Shown here: one piece after another, positions 40,610 through 50,828 of the stretch
Position numbering within the stretch: position 1 is the stretch's first letter
Layout of the letters: every line of letters begins with the position of its first letter
From: Brevibacterium picturae
GTDB lineage: Bacteria > Actinomycetota > Actinomycetes > Actinomycetales > Brevibacteriaceae
Direction: 5' to 3'
DNA: 64,000 nucleotides
Assembly (NCBI RefSeq): GCF_900105045.1
Contig: NZ_LT629739.1
Location: 124,001-188,000 of the forward strand
Position numbers and translations under genes: made by a program
Notes under the pieces: model-generated
What the model saw: the letters and a program-made list of their open reading frames with translations, nothing else
Database searches by the model: none
What the model was told of the DNA's origin: nothing

Positions 40610-40648
40610 ACTCATGCGCCCATCAGCGACTATGATGGGCGCATGAGT
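40610..40648. promoter_or_regulatory. 16-bp inverted repeat enclosing the -10 box and start codon of the LapA-like gene
   Basis: Arms 40610-40625 and 40633-40648 are perfectly complementary around a 7-nt spacer. TATGAT at 40631-40636 is a -10 box 6 nt from ATG 40643, and the ATG itself lies inside the right arm. It could be an operator, or the icd terminator, or both. Confidence 0.6.
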
Positions 40649-41128
40649 ACTCAAGACCCCCGTGGCGAATCCCAATCGCCCGACGAGCTGCTGGCCGAGA
40701 CGCAGTCCCTGCTCGGCGACGAGGATTCGGCCACCGGGGACACCCGAGAAGTCGAACCGGCCCAGCAGACTGATCCGACTCAGGAAGTCGCACCGACACA
40801 GCAGACGGACCCGACGCAGCAGGAACCGACTCCTGCCGGCAAGAACGCCGATCTGTCCCAGATCAAGGGCGGTTCGGGGATGTCGGCCGGCATGTGGATC
40901 TCCCTCATCCTCGGTGCCGTGATCGTCGTCCTGCTGCTCATCTTCATTCTGCAGAACAACGTCCCCGCCGATTTCCAGTACTTCGGATGGCAGTTCCAGC
41001 TGCCGTTGGGCGTTGCCATGCTCTTCGCCGCGATCGGCGGCATCTTCATCGCCGGCATCATCGGATCCGTGCGCATCTTCGTGCTCAGCCGCCGACTCAA
41101 GAAGATCTCGAAGGCTCTGGGCCGCTGA
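40643..41128 (+). CDS. LapA-domain (DUF1049) membrane protein
   Basis: The 161-residue protein has a Gln/Thr/Pro-rich N-terminal cytoplasmic part with a short repeat (PTQEVAPTQQTDPTQQEPT) and two membrane helices (MWISLILGAVIVVLLLIFIL and GVAMLFAAIGGIFIAGIIG) separated by QNNVPADFQYFGWQFQLPL, the LapA-domain signature. The family takes part in envelope assembly but has no defined chemistry in Actinobacteria. ATG 40643 is chosen on the basis of the TATGAT box 6 nt upstream. The PPTase gene follows after 3 nt. Confidence 0.82.
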   Translation: MSTQDPRGESQSPDELLAETQSLLGDEDSATGDTREVEPAQQTDPTQEVAPTQQTDPTQQEPTPAGKNADLSQIKGGSGMSAGMWISLILGAVIVVLLLIFILQNNVPADFQYFGWQFQLPLGVAMLFAAIGGIFIAGIIGSVRIFVLSRRLKKISKALGR

Positions 41129-41131
41129 TAC

Positions 41132-41776
41132 ATGGAATCCCACCCCGGTTTCACCCTTCTGCCCACCCAGCTCGATTCCACCATTGTCCTCGCCGACACC
41201 GATGCCGAAGCCGAATGGGCGCGCATCGACCTCTCCTCGCTGACGAAGCAGGAGATGAACTATGCGAGCGAATTCGAACCCGATGCGGCTGCCACCTGGG
41301 CTGCAGGTCGGGTCATCCTCCGCCACGTCCTCGGCACGCACCTGGACCGTGACCCGGACGACATCGAGATCCGCCTTGACTCAGCAGGCAAGCCGCGGGT
41401 CGAGGAATGCGAATTCTCCGTCACCCGGGCCAGGCGCCTGGTCCTCGTCGCCGTCGCCGACGATCCGGTCGGGGTCGATCTCGAAGCGGTGCCCGAACAC
41501 GCCGTCGCCGCCGAGGCGATGTCGCTGCTGCACCCGAAGGAGCGGACCGAACTCGAACAGGGTCCACAGTCCGACCTGGCCACCGATTTCGTGCGGGTCT
41601 GGGCACGGAAGGAAGCCTTCCTCAAGGCCCTGAGCACAGGGCTGGCCCGCGACCCCGGATTGGACTACATCGGGGTCGGAGCGTCACCGAACTCGCCGCA
41701 TCCGGACATTGAGATCTTCGATCTGGAGTCGGGACTGCCCAAGGACTATCACGCCGCCATCGCGTTCAATCGGTGA
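41132..41776 (+). CDS. 4'-phosphopantetheinyl transferase, Sfp type
   Basis: The 214-residue product shows the Sfp signatures PVGVDLEAVPEHA (Mg2+ ligands) and DFVRVWARKEAFLKALSTGL (W-x-x-K-E-A). It transfers phosphopantetheine from CoA to carrier proteins of fatty-acid, polyketide or peptide synthetases. No synthase lies nearby, so the partner is unknown. It starts 3 nt after the LapA-like gene and converges with a small membrane protein gene. Confidence 0.88.
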   Translation: MESHPGFTLLPTQLDSTIVLADTDAEAEWARIDLSSLTKQEMNYASEFEPDAAATWAAGRVILRHVLGTHLDRDPDDIEIRLDSAGKPRVEECEFSVTRARRLVLVAVADDPVGVDLEAVPEHAVAAEAMSLLHPKERTELEQGPQSDLATDFVRVWARKEAFLKALSTGLARDPGLDYIGVGASPNSPHPDIEIFDLESGLPKDYHAAIAFNR

Positions 41777-41786
41777 GTGACGGCGT

Positions 41787-42194
41787 TCAGCCGCCCGTCG
41801 GCGAAGCCTCGTCAGAAGGCTCGTCGTCGGCGAAGTCGGGACCGTTCGCCCCGGTGGTGAAGATTACGGCGATGCCCAGCGAGCCCAGTCCCGTGAAGCA
41901 GAACCAGATGTAGCCTGCTGCCGGGCTGTCGACGAGGGAGAAGATCACGGCCATGATCGTCGCGACCACCCACAGCGAGTCGAAGATCACCAGGTACTTC
42001 ACGTAGCTCTTCTGAGCCTTGCGGACACCGTAGGAGATCTCCGTGGCGCCGCTGAGGAAGAGCAGGACAATCGCAGCGATGGCCAACCACCTGGGCGCGA
42101 GCAGAAATGATTCGACTGCGGGAAGGAAGATGCAGAGTGCGATCGCGACGAGCATTTTGACGACGCCATCGGCGACGAACCCGAATTTCATCAT
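41787..42194 (-). CDS. Small four-helix membrane protein, unknown function
   Basis: The 135-residue protein has four membrane helices (for example MLVAIALCIFLPAVESFLL and WLAIAAIVLLFLSGATEIS) and an acidic C-terminal tail (DFADDEPSDEASPTGG). I do not recognise the family with certainty. ATG 42194 has a TAGGAT box 6 nt upstream, so the transcript is probably leaderless. It follows pdxR by 9 nt on the same strand, but the private promoter sits inside the end of pdxR. Confidence 0.7.
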   Translation of the reverse strand: MMKFGFVADGVVKMLVAIALCIFLPAVESFLLAPRWLAIAAIVLLFLSGATEISYGVRKAQKSYVKYLVIFDSLWVVATIMAVIFSLVDSPAAGYIWFCFTGLGSLGIAVIFTTGANGPDFADDEPSDEASPTGG

Positions 42195-42200
42195 GCCCCG

Positions 42201-42206
42201 ATCCTA
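42201..42206 (-). promoter_or_regulatory. Leaderless -10 box for the small membrane protein
   Basis: TAGGAT lies 6 nt from ATG 42194 and overlaps the stop codon region of pdxR. Confidence 0.45.
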
Positions 42207-43655
42207 CTCAACCGGCCCTGCCCGGTCATCTCCGGCCAGCGGCCCCAACAGTGACTGCACCGTCTCCAGTGCCTGATGCAGAACGGCGGCTTCGACGTTC
42301 GAGTGGGCGATGACGATGCCGTGTCTGACATCGCTGTCGGCACTCCAGCCCGCTGCCAAGGAGGCCACGAGGATCCCCCGCTCGGCCAGCTCACTGCGCA
42401 GTCGGGCGGCGATGGATTCGGTCGTTTCGATGACGAGGGTCCGACCTTCGTGGGCGAGCCCGGGAATCTCGCCGGCATCGGCAACGACCGCCTCGGCGGC
42501 TCTGAGTCTGCGCCGACCACGTGAGATTCGACGTCGCAGCCCTCCCGAGGTGAGATAGGACGCGATCGCCGTCTGCATGACCGGGGAGAATGCCGGCCCC
42601 AAGGCGGTGCGCATGGTGCCCAGGCGGTGGCCGAGGTCCCCGTGGGCGATGATGTATCCGGTCGACACGGCGGAGGTGAGCAAGGTCGAGAAGGTGCCGA
42701 TGTGGACCACCTGTGCGGGAGCATTCGTTGAGACCGCGAGGTCGTAGAGGGTGGGCACCACCGTGCGAGCGTACCGGGCCTCACTGTCGTAATCGTCCTC
42801 GATGACGATGACGCCGCCGGCCCGCGCCCATTCCAGGAGTCTCACCCGCCGGTCGATGGGCATGGTCGTCCCGTGCGGGAACTGATGGTTGGGAGTGACG
42901 ACGACAGCGCCGAGGCTCTCAGTCGTGTCCTCGGACAGGTGCGCCGTGTCGATGGGGAGGAGATCGCGATCTGACATGGCCTGGCGCAGTCCCGGAAACC
43001 CCGGGTTCTCGACGCCGATCGCACCGTCGACACCCGTCGTCAGGAGCAGGCGCAGCCCATCACGGGACCCGCTGGTGAGGATGATGTCATCGGGGTCGAC
43101 GCTCATCCCCCGCGTCAGGCGCAAGTGATCGGCGATCGCCCATCTGGTCTGCGGCTGCCCCAGCGGATCGATCGGACCGGGGTCGATGTCGAGCGAATCG
43201 CGCCACGCCCTGCGGAAGGCGGGCTCCTGCAGAGGGTTGTCGCCGCCGAAGCCGGGGCGCAGATCGACGAAGCTGCGCAGCCTGCGGCGTGGAACCTGCG
43301 GTGGGCGCATGCCTGGATTCCGTGTGTGCGGTGTGCTCGGCAGCTCCGGGTTCACCCGTGTCGCCGAGCGTTCAGCGGTGATGAGGAACCCTTCGACGAC
43401 GAGTTGGGCGTACGCGGTCTCGACGGTCCCACGGGAGACATCGAGGTAAGCGGCCAGACGTCGGCTGGCGGGCACCGGTTCGCCGGGTCGAACTGCCCCA
43501 GTGGCGATGAGTCTCCTGATCTCGGCCACCAATTGGTCAGGCAGCGGAACGGACGCGCCGCGATCAATGTCGATGGGCAGCGCGATCCCATCGGCTCGGG
43601 GCAGGACCGTTCCTGCCGGTACCGACGACTGAGCGCCGCGATGTGCTGATGACAT
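42204..43655 (-). CDS. pdxR: MocR-type regulator of PLP synthesis, Schiff-base Lys missing
   Basis: The 483-residue product has a GntR winged-helix domain (about residues 37-105, PASRRLAAYLDVSRGTVETA) and a fold-type I aminotransferase domain. It is divergent from pdxS-pdxT, the usual place of PdxR, which activates pdxST when PLP is scarce. PLP-site parts such as VTPNHQFPHGTTMP and VIEDDYDSEARY are kept. At the lysine position the usual G-T-F-S-K reads GTFSTLLTS, with Thr at residue 324 (codon 42684-42686), and the following L-R-L-G-Y is VSTGY. PLP could then bind only without a covalent link. A TATGAT box lies 6 nt before ATG 43655. Confidence 0.87.
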   Translation of the reverse strand: MSSAHRGAQSSVPAGTVLPRADGIALPIDIDRGASVPLPDQLVAEIRRLIATGAVRPGEPVPASRRLAAYLDVSRGTVETAYAQLVVEGFLITAERSATRVNPELPSTPHTRNPGMRPPQVPRRRLRSFVDLRPGFGGDNPLQEPAFRRAWRDSLDIDPGPIDPLGQPQTRWAIADHLRLTRGMSVDPDDIILTSGSRDGLRLLLTTGVDGAIGVENPGFPGLRQAMSDRDLLPIDTAHLSEDTTESLGAVVVTPNHQFPHGTTMPIDRRVRLLEWARAGGVIVIEDDYDSEARYARTVVPTLYDLAVSTNAPAQVVHIGTFSTLLTSAVSTGYIIAHGDLGHRLGTMRTALGPAFSPVMQTAIASYLTSGGLRRRISRGRRRLRAAEAVVADAGEIPGLAHEGRTLVIETTESIAARLRSELAERGILVASLAAGWSADSDVRHGIVIAHSNVEAAVLHQALETVQSLLGPLAGDDRAGPVE

Positions 43656-43661
43656 GCGTCG

Positions 43662-43667
43662 ATCATA
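43662..43667 (-). promoter_or_regulatory. Leaderless -10 box for pdxR
   Basis: TATGAT on the minus strand is 6 nt from ATG 43655. It adjoins the ACTGGCCTA element at 43667-43675. Confidence 0.5.
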
Positions 43668-43727
43668 CTGGCCTAAAACTTTTCATGTTTTCTGGCACTC
43701 ATGTTGAGCCACATGTGGTTCTAGTCT
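43667..43727. promoter_or_regulatory. Probable PdxR operator region with pdxST -10
   Basis: GTGGTTCTA (43715-43723) and a related ACTGGCCTA (43667-43675) occur as direct repeats in the pdxR-pdxS spacer. They resemble the AAAGTGGW(T)CTA element I recall for Corynebacterium glutamicum PdxR. TAGTCT at 43722-43727 may be the pdxS -10. The rest of the 144-nt spacer holds the pdxS leader with a GGAAAG ribosome binding site. Confidence 0.45.
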
Positions 43728-43799
43728 TGTGGTGAACGGCCGTTCTCACCGATCACCTCGCCCGCACCATCGGGCTCACCACGAACGGAAAGCACGACA

Positions 43800-44681
43800 A
43801 TGACACAGACACAGACCCTGCTCAACACCGGACTGGCACAGATGCTCAAGGGCGGCGTCATCATGGACGTCGTCAACGAGGAGCAGGCCCGCATCGCGGA
43901 GGCCGCCGGCGCCTCGGCAGTCATGGCGCTCGAACGCGTCCCCGCCGACATCCGCGCTCAGGGCGGAGTAGCCCGGATGAGCGATCCCGACCTCATCGAC
44001 GGCATCACCGCGGCCGTGTCGATCCCGGTCATGGCCAAGGCCCGGATCGGCCACTTCGTGGAAGCACAGATCCTCGAGACCCTCGGCGTGGACTACATCG
44101 ACGAATCAGAGGTCCTCTCCCCCGCCGACTTCGTCAATCACATCGACAAGTCTGTCTTCAAGGTTCCATTCGTCTGCGGTGCGACCAACCTCGGCGAGGC
44201 TCTGCGCCGCATCACAGAAGGAGCGTCGATGATCCGGTCGAAGGGCGAAGCCGGCACCGGAGATGTCTCCGAGGCGATGCGTCACCTGCGGACCATCAAT
44301 TCCGAGATCAGGGCGCTGGGAGCCAAGAGCGAAGACGAGCTCTACGTTGCCGCCAAAGAAATCGCGGCCCCATACCACCTGGTCAAACAGGTCGCCGGCC
44401 TGGGCCGACTGCCCGTCGTGACCTTCGTCGCCGGCGGCATTGCCACCCCTGCAGACGCAGCCATGATGATGCAGCTGGGCGCCGACGGCGTCTTCGTCGG
44501 CTCAGGAATCTTCAAATCCGGCAACCCGGAAGCCCGCGCCCAGGCCATCGTCGAGGCGACCACCCACTTCGACGACCCCATCGCCGTCGCGAAGGCCTCG
44601 CGCGGGCTCGGCGATGCGATGGTCGGCATCAACGTCGCCGACGTTCCCGCACCCCACCGCCTGGCCGAGCGCGGCTGGTGA
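43800..44681 (+). CDS. pdxS: Pyridoxal 5'-phosphate synthase, lyase subunit
   Basis: The 293-residue product is a (beta/alpha)8 PLP synthase. The two catalytic lysines are seen: K80 in [10 protein letters not shown] and K148 in [13 protein letters not shown]. It joins ribose 5-phosphate, glyceraldehyde 3-phosphate and ammonia into PLP, with ammonia delivered by PdxT in a 12+12 complex. The GTG start of pdxT overlaps its end by 4 nt. Control by the divergent MocR regulator is expected. Confidence 0.97.
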   Translation: MTQTQTLLNTGLAQMLKGGVIMDVVNEEQARIAEAAGASAVMALERVPADIRAQGGVARMSDPDLIDGITAAVSIPVMAKARIGHFVEAQILETLGVDYIDESEVLSPADFVNHIDKSVFKVPFVCGATNLGEALRRITEGASMIRSKGEAGTGDVSEAMRHLRTINSEIRALGAKSEDELYVAAKEIAAPYHLVKQVAGLGRLPVVTFVAGGIATPADAAMMMQLGADGVFVGSGIFKSGNPEARAQAIVEATTHFDDPIAVAKASRGLGDAMVGINVADVPAPHRLAERGW

Positions 44682-45259
44682 GAGTCGGCGTCCTCAGCCT
44701 CCAGGGAGCCTTTCGCGAACACCTCAGTGTTCTCGACTCCCTGGGGGTCAGCTGTTGCAAGGTCACCAGGCCGGAACACCTCGACGGCCTTGATTCGATC
44801 ATCCTTCCCGGGGGTGAGTCATCGGCCATGGTCCGCATCGCGGCCGGCACCGGGTTCTTCCCCGCCCTCCGCGAACGCATCGGTGCAGGGCTGCCGGTCT
44901 TCGGCACGTGCGCAGGCCTCATCCTCCTCGCCGATCGGCTCACGGATGATTCGCTGGACGGCTTCGACCGCCTCGGCGGGCTCGACGTCACTGTGGCACG
45001 CAATGCCTACGGCAGACAGCGAGAGTCGTTCAGTGCACCGGTGCAGGTCACCGGCCTCGATGACGCATTCGAAGCGACATTCATCCGCGCTCCGCAGATT
45101 CTGAGTATCGGTAACGGTGTTGAGGTGCTCAGCGAGTACGCCGATGTGCCGGTGCTGGTGCGCCAGGGCAACATCTGGGGCGGCAGCTTCCATCCGGAAC
45201 TGGGGATCGACACGAGGATCCACGAGGAATTCCTGCACAGCCTCGGCGCGACCGTGTAA
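44678..45259 (+). CDS. pdxT: Pyridoxal 5'-phosphate synthase, glutaminase subunit
   Basis: The 193-residue product is a class I glutamine amidotransferase. The start [15 protein letters not shown] and [12 protein letters not shown] are PdxT signatures; the triad is C78 ([12 protein letters not shown]), H172 and E174 (GSFHPELG). It hydrolyses glutamine and channels ammonia to PdxS. The start is GTG 44678, overlapping the pdxS stop. It is followed 10 nt later by the HerA-like ATPase gene. Confidence 0.96.
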   Translation: MRVGVLSLQGAFREHLSVLDSLGVSCCKVTRPEHLDGLDSIILPGGESSAMVRIAAGTGFFPALRERIGAGLPVFGTCAGLILLADRLTDDSLDGFDRLGGLDVTVARNAYGRQRESFSAPVQVTGLDDAFEATFIRAPQILSIGNGVEVLSEYADVPVLVRQGNIWGGSFHPELGIDTRIHEEFLHSLGATV

Positions 45260-45269
45260 AGATAGCACC

Positions 45270-46832
<1,563 letters not shown>

Positions 46833-46836
<4 letters not shown>

Positions 46837-47768
46837 TTCGGCGCTAAGAGCGTCAATGAGGTGGTTCCTGCTCGCAGGTCCAGCCCGCTGCAGTCTCCGA
46901 TGGAGTCACCGTCGAGCTGGACCGGGGCAGGAGCGTCAAGGCTGATGGCGGCCTCGCGTCCTCGCCAGTAATGCATGGCAGGGTTCGCTCCTGGGTGCCG
47001 GTTCAGGCAGTCCCAGCCGATCCGTGCCCATTCGCCGAGGCGGTCTCTGGGTGTCGTCGTGGCCAGCTCGACGGCCAGGAATTCGAACTCCTCTGCGGTC
47101 ACCTCGGCGTGGTCGAATACCGGGATCGGCCCGGCCGGTCGTGCCGTCTTCGAGGCCATCACCGACCACACCCGGGTCTTGGTATCGCCGTCGAACTCTG
47201 CGGCGTTGATGCGTGCATTGGTCAGAGGGGCGAAGAGCGCCCGGCCGGCACCATAGGCGTAGCCGACGATCCCTTGGTTGAAGGGTGCTGGCAATCGGGT
47301 GCGCCCACCGACGGCTCTCGCATCTCCCCCAACTCCTGCCAGCGACAAGAAATGCTCACGGCGGTGGCCCTCCGCTGTGTAGCAGTCGGCCTCGTTGACT
47401 GCTACGTCTTGGTGAGACACAGGGTCGGACTCGAGAAATGATTCGGCCAGGAGCAATGCATGCTCGGCTGAACGGATACCCATGTGCCTGGACAGGACGT
47501 TCGCCGTCCCCGTGGGAACGATGAGCACTGGCACCTTTGCGTCGGCCAGGACCGGTGCGATTGCGCGCAACGTGCCATCCCCTCCGAGCACGACGACAAC
47601 ATCTGCTCCCCAGTCAATAAGTCGCGAGGATTGTTCGGCCCCGGGCCAGGTCCGCGTCGTTGTTGTGCTGCGGTAAGGGATTTGTCCACGTTTGAGGATC
47701 TCGACCAAATGAGTATGGACCCGCGACGTTCGTCTGTGCCTCGGATTGACGAGGATTCCGACCTTCAT
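46833..47768 (-). CDS. Diacylglycerol kinase-family lipid kinase
   Basis: The 311-residue product has the DAGK catalytic fold: KVGILVNPRHRR at the N-terminus, VVVLGGDGTLRAI with GGDGT at residues 62-66, IVPTGTANVLSRHM, and the C-terminal LDGDSIGDCSGLDLRAG segment. It likely phosphorylates a lipid such as diacylglycerol or a sphingoid-like compound at the membrane. ATG 47768 gives the family start; the longer frame overlaps the AlkZ-like gene. Its stop shares a CTAG with the stop of the HerA-like gene on the other strand. Confidence 0.87.
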
Positions 47769-47775
47769 CGCAGCT

Positions 47776-48858
47776 TCAGACGAAGGCAGGGTGGGAGGCG
47801 GCAACAGCCTCAGCCCGATCAACGTCGACGTGCTGGGCATCGAAGGGATCGATGATCAGCCGCGGACCGGTCTTGCGCGGTGAGCGTTTCCAGGTCGCAA
47901 GTGCCCGGGTGCCGTCGATGAGTGTGTTCTTGAACATGCCGTTGCCACCGGGGACAACGAGCTTCTCGTGGGCCGGATCCAAGGTGGCGCTGCGGTCCTT
48001 GTAGCCGAGGATGATCTCATCGAATCCAGGCAGCAATAGGAGTTCGTTCGCCCGCGAGCGGCCCTCGTGCAACCGGTCGGCCAGCTCCGGTGCTTGATAG
48101 TGGTCACGGCCATCGATGCTGACTTCGACGATCTCGTCGGCGGATACGGCCGCGGCTAGGGCTGTGCGCACGGGTGTCTTGGGCAGTCCCGTCCACCGGG
48201 CCGCGTCCTCAACCGTCACCGGTCCGTGGCTGAGGACGTAGCGTGTCATCCATTCGTGCAGGGCCGCCTCCTCGTCGAGTTCGATGGGGTTCGGGATCCA
48301 GTCTGCGGTGAGGACGTATTTCATGTCGTCCTTGCCCTCGACCATCGGCCCCTGGGCGATGATGTTGCGCAGCGCCAGGGTTGTGATGAGATAACGCTCG
48401 TGCCCGTATTCCTTACCCGCCTGCAGGGGCTCGAAGGCGTCGAGCAGTTCCTGACGGGTCAACGGCCCACGGTCACGAATCGCCTCTTCAGCGAGTTGTG
48501 CAGCGGCGTCGACCATCGCATCGTCGATGCCGAAGACTTCGCGGCGTTTGGCCACAGACTTCAGAGTTCGTTGCCCGGTCAGCCCGAGCACCCATCCGAG
48601 GTCGTCGGCCGCGACCAGGTGAATGGTTCCTCGCTGCGTCCACGACCGGACGATGTCTCCAGCGTCCATGGCTGCTCGGACTGCGGTCACCGAGGTGCCC
48701 GTGCGCAGTGCGATCGAGACCAGGGCACCGCCCAGCGCCTGAGCCTGCACGCATCCGAGGTTTCTCACCACCGACAGCGGCGTGGGTGTCGTCGACGCCG
48801 TCGCGTCGACGAGTCCCTGGGAGATCAGTCGGGCTGCTGAGACCTGGTGTGAGTCCAT
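47776..48858 (-). CDS. Winged-helix AlkZ/YcaQ-like DNA glycosylase family protein
   Basis: The 360-residue product belongs to the HTH_42 family. The Q-phi-Q motif of AlkZ-type glycosylases appears as VQAQ at residues 37-40, and WTQRGTIHLVAADDLGW and LLLPGFDEIILGYKDRSA are further family blocks. AlkZ enzymes open DNA interstrand crosslinks or remove alkylated bases; which one applies here is unknown. ATG 48858 follows a TATCGT box by 6 nt, so a leaderless transcript is likely. The lipid kinase gene starts 7 nt after its end. Confidence 0.85.
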   Translation of the reverse strand: MDSHQVSAARLISQGLVDATASTTPTPLSVVRNLGCVQAQALGGALVSIALRTGTSVTAVRAAMDAGDIVRSWTQRGTIHLVAADDLGWVLGLTGQRTLKSVAKRREVFGIDDAMVDAAAQLAEEAIRDRGPLTRQELLDAFEPLQAGKEYGHERYLITTLALRNIIAQGPMVEGKDDMKYVLTADWIPNPIELDEEAALHEWMTRYVLSHGPVTVEDAARWTGLPKTPVRTALAAAVSADEIVEVSIDGRDHYQAPELADRLHEGRSRANELLLLPGFDEIILGYKDRSATLDPAHEKLVVPGGNGMFKNTLIDGTRALATWKRSPRKTGPRLIIDPFDAQHVDVDRAEAVAASHPAFV

Positions 48859-48864
48859 GAACTC

Positions 48865-48870
48865 ACGATA
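48865..48870 (-). promoter_or_regulatory. Leaderless -10 box for the AlkZ-like gene
   Basis: TATCGT on the minus strand is 6 nt from ATG 48858 within the 83-nt gap after the carboxylesterase gene. Confidence 0.45.
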
Positions 48871-48941
48871 GACTACGGCACTGACCTGGGCTGGGAAAAT
48901 CCCGACAGGTGTCTTCACCTTGCCCTCGTGACGCCGACAGA

Positions 48942-50249
48942 TCAGCCCAGAATGTCGATGAGCCCCGGCACGGGAACCCGCGGCAATGCGCCGGAGGTCG
49001 CGAAACGTCCCCAGATGGTGCGCAACTCCGGGCCCGCGATCTGGGCCGTGCCACCGTAGTCAAGGAAGCTGTCGTGCCACACATCGCCGGGAAACAGCAG
49101 GGGCAGGTCCCCGGAGTGCGCGGCGTCAAAGAAACTGCCATCACCGCGGGAGACGATGAGAAGACGTGTGCCCTGTCCTCCCGACATCCGGTGCCGATCG
49201 TAGAACGCCTTGGCTGCGCGGGTGTAGACCGCCGAGGTGATGCCTGAGATCAGTGACTCGAGCATCGGGGAGGTCAGGTGCCGATCGTGCAGTCGGCGGA
49301 AGGCCGGGACGAATCCGGCGAAGAAGGCGATCTCTCGTTCGGTGCGGGTCATGAGCACGTCGTATCTGCGTGCGGCTTGTGACCATGCGGCGTCGGTATC
49401 GGACTTCGCCGGCAGCGGGTAGGCACCGTAGTGGACGCCGAAGCACATGCCGGCGTGGAGTCCTCCCACCAATGCCGCCCTGTGCACCTCGTCCTGTGCT
49501 GCGAGGATGTCATCGACGCTGGCAGCGGGGTCGATCTTCTCGGCGACCTTCGCCATGGCCCAGTTCATCGGTTCGGTGCCTCCGGCGAGTCCCAGTGGCG
49601 CCGATGCCAAGATCACGCGGTGGAAGAGGTCATCGGTCGCCTCGGCGATCATCAGGTGTGCGCAGGCGTCGGCACCGGCGCTCTGACCGGCGATCGTGAC
49701 ATTGCTCGGGTCTCCCCCGAAGGCCGCGATGTTGCGCTGAACCCAGCGTAGAGCCGAGATCTGGTCGAGGAGGCCGAGATTGGAATGCTCGGGCTTGCCC
49801 GTTCCCAAGAATCCCAGGACGCCGAGGCGGTAGGTGACCGAGACGACGATGACGTCCTGTTCCTCGACGAGGGTGTGCGGATCGTAGATCTCCGCGTCCC
49901 CGGCACCAGCGACGTAGGCACCGCCGTGGATCCACACGAGCACCGGCAACGCGGAGTCGTGCTCGACTGTGTCGGTCGGGGCGGTCACGCTCACCCGCAG
50001 ACAGTCTTCGCTGGTGGACAGCCCGCCAAGCTGATCGAAGGTCATTCCCGCGTTCGGGTCTCGCCGGTACTGCGGGCTTCCGGGACCGGGCTCTCTGCCA
50101 TCGATGACGTCCACGGGCGGTTCGTCGATCGGGCGGGCGAAACGCCGCGCGCGGGCATAGCGGATGCCCCGAGCGCGGATCACGGTGCCGTCGACGGAGG
50201 CTCGGACCCGACCGCACGGGGCATCGATGTCCCGACTGTCGCTGATCAT
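48942..50249 (-). CDS. Type B carboxylesterase
   Basis: The 435-residue product is an esterase of the cholinesterase/para-nitrobenzyl esterase family. HGGAY at residues 108-112 forms the oxyanion hole, S190 lies in TIAGQSAGADAC, and AAHSGDLPLLF carries the probable catalytic His. It is somewhat shorter than the usual 480-550 residues, and no signal peptide is visible, so it is cytoplasmic. ATG 50249 gives the proper N-terminus; the longer frame is antisense to nothing but overlaps the phosphoribosyltransferase. It starts 10 nt after that gene. Confidence 0.87.
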   Translation of the reverse strand: MISDSRDIDAPCGRVRASVDGTVIRARGIRYARARRFARPIDEPPVDVIDGREPGPGSPQYRRDPNAGMTFDQLGGLSTSEDCLRVSVTAPTDTVEHDSALPVLVWIHGGAYVAGAGDAEIYDPHTLVEEQDVIVVSVTYRLGVLGFLGTGKPEHSNLGLLDQISALRWVQRNIAAFGGDPSNVTIAGQSAGADACAHLMIAEATDDLFHRVILASAPLGLAGGTEPMNWAMAKVAEKIDPAASVDDILAAQDEVHRAALVGGLHAGMCFGVHYGAYPLPAKSDTDAAWSQAARRYDVLMTRTEREIAFFAGFVPAFRRLHDRHLTSPMLESLISGITSAVYTRAAKAFYDRHRMSGGQGTRLLIVSRGDGSFFDAAHSGDLPLLFPGDVWHDSFLDYGGTAQIAGPELRTIWGRFATSGALPRVPVPGLIDILG

Positions 50250-50259
50250 GGTCTGCTGC

Positions 50260-50769
50260 TTATTTTGAGGCTTCGACCGGGGGCTCGGCCGACCAGGGGA
50301 AGACGATCCACTGATCCGTGCGCTTCCACACGAAGTCCGGGTCGATGATGGATGCCGACTTCGCATAGATCACTGCGGACTGAGCTTCGGCACCGTGCTT
50401 CTTCAGCAACTCGAGGACAAGGGCGAGTGTGCGGCCCGAGTCTGCGACGTCATCGACGACGAGAAGCTTCTTACCTTTGATCGCTTCGATGTCGAGCATC
50501 GGGGCCAGGAGAATCGGGTCGGGCAGGGTCTCATGGACATCGGTGTAGAACTCCACGTTGATCGCGTCGGAGAGCTTGAGGCCGAGGGCGTATGCCAGTG
50601 CACCGGCCGGCAGCAGACCTCCGCGAGCGATCGCGATGACGATCTCGGGGTCGTAGTCGGAGTCGGCGATCGTCTGCGCCATCTCCCTGGCCGAGGTGCC
50701 GAAGGTGTCCCAGGTGAGGATCTCTTTCTCATCGAGATCGGTCGAATCGGCGTGATAGGCCTGGCCCAT
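50260..50769 (-). CDS. Phosphoribosyltransferase (xanthine/guanine type)
   Basis: The 169-residue product is a type I PRTase. VIAIARGGLLPAGALAYALG is the pyrophosphate loop region and LLVVDDVADSGRTLALVLE is the 13-residue PRPP motif. The short length resembles Gpt/xanthine phosphoribosyltransferase and actinobacterial homologues in purine salvage; the base is not certain. AAAGGAGA lies 5 nt before ATG 50769. The carboxylesterase follows within 10 nt. Confidence 0.87.
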   Translation of the reverse strand: MGQAYHADSTDLDEKEILTWDTFGTSAREMAQTIADSDYDPEIVIAIARGGLLPAGALAYALGLKLSDAINVEFYTDVHETLPDPILLAPMLDIEAIKGKKLLVVDDVADSGRTLALVLELLKKHGAEAQSAVIYAKSASIIDPDFVWKRTDQWIVFPWSAEPPVEASK

Positions 50770-50828
50770 GAAGTCTCCTTTTGAATGCCCGTTGTTTACC
50801 CGAGCTTCAAGGATACGCGGTCGCCGAC

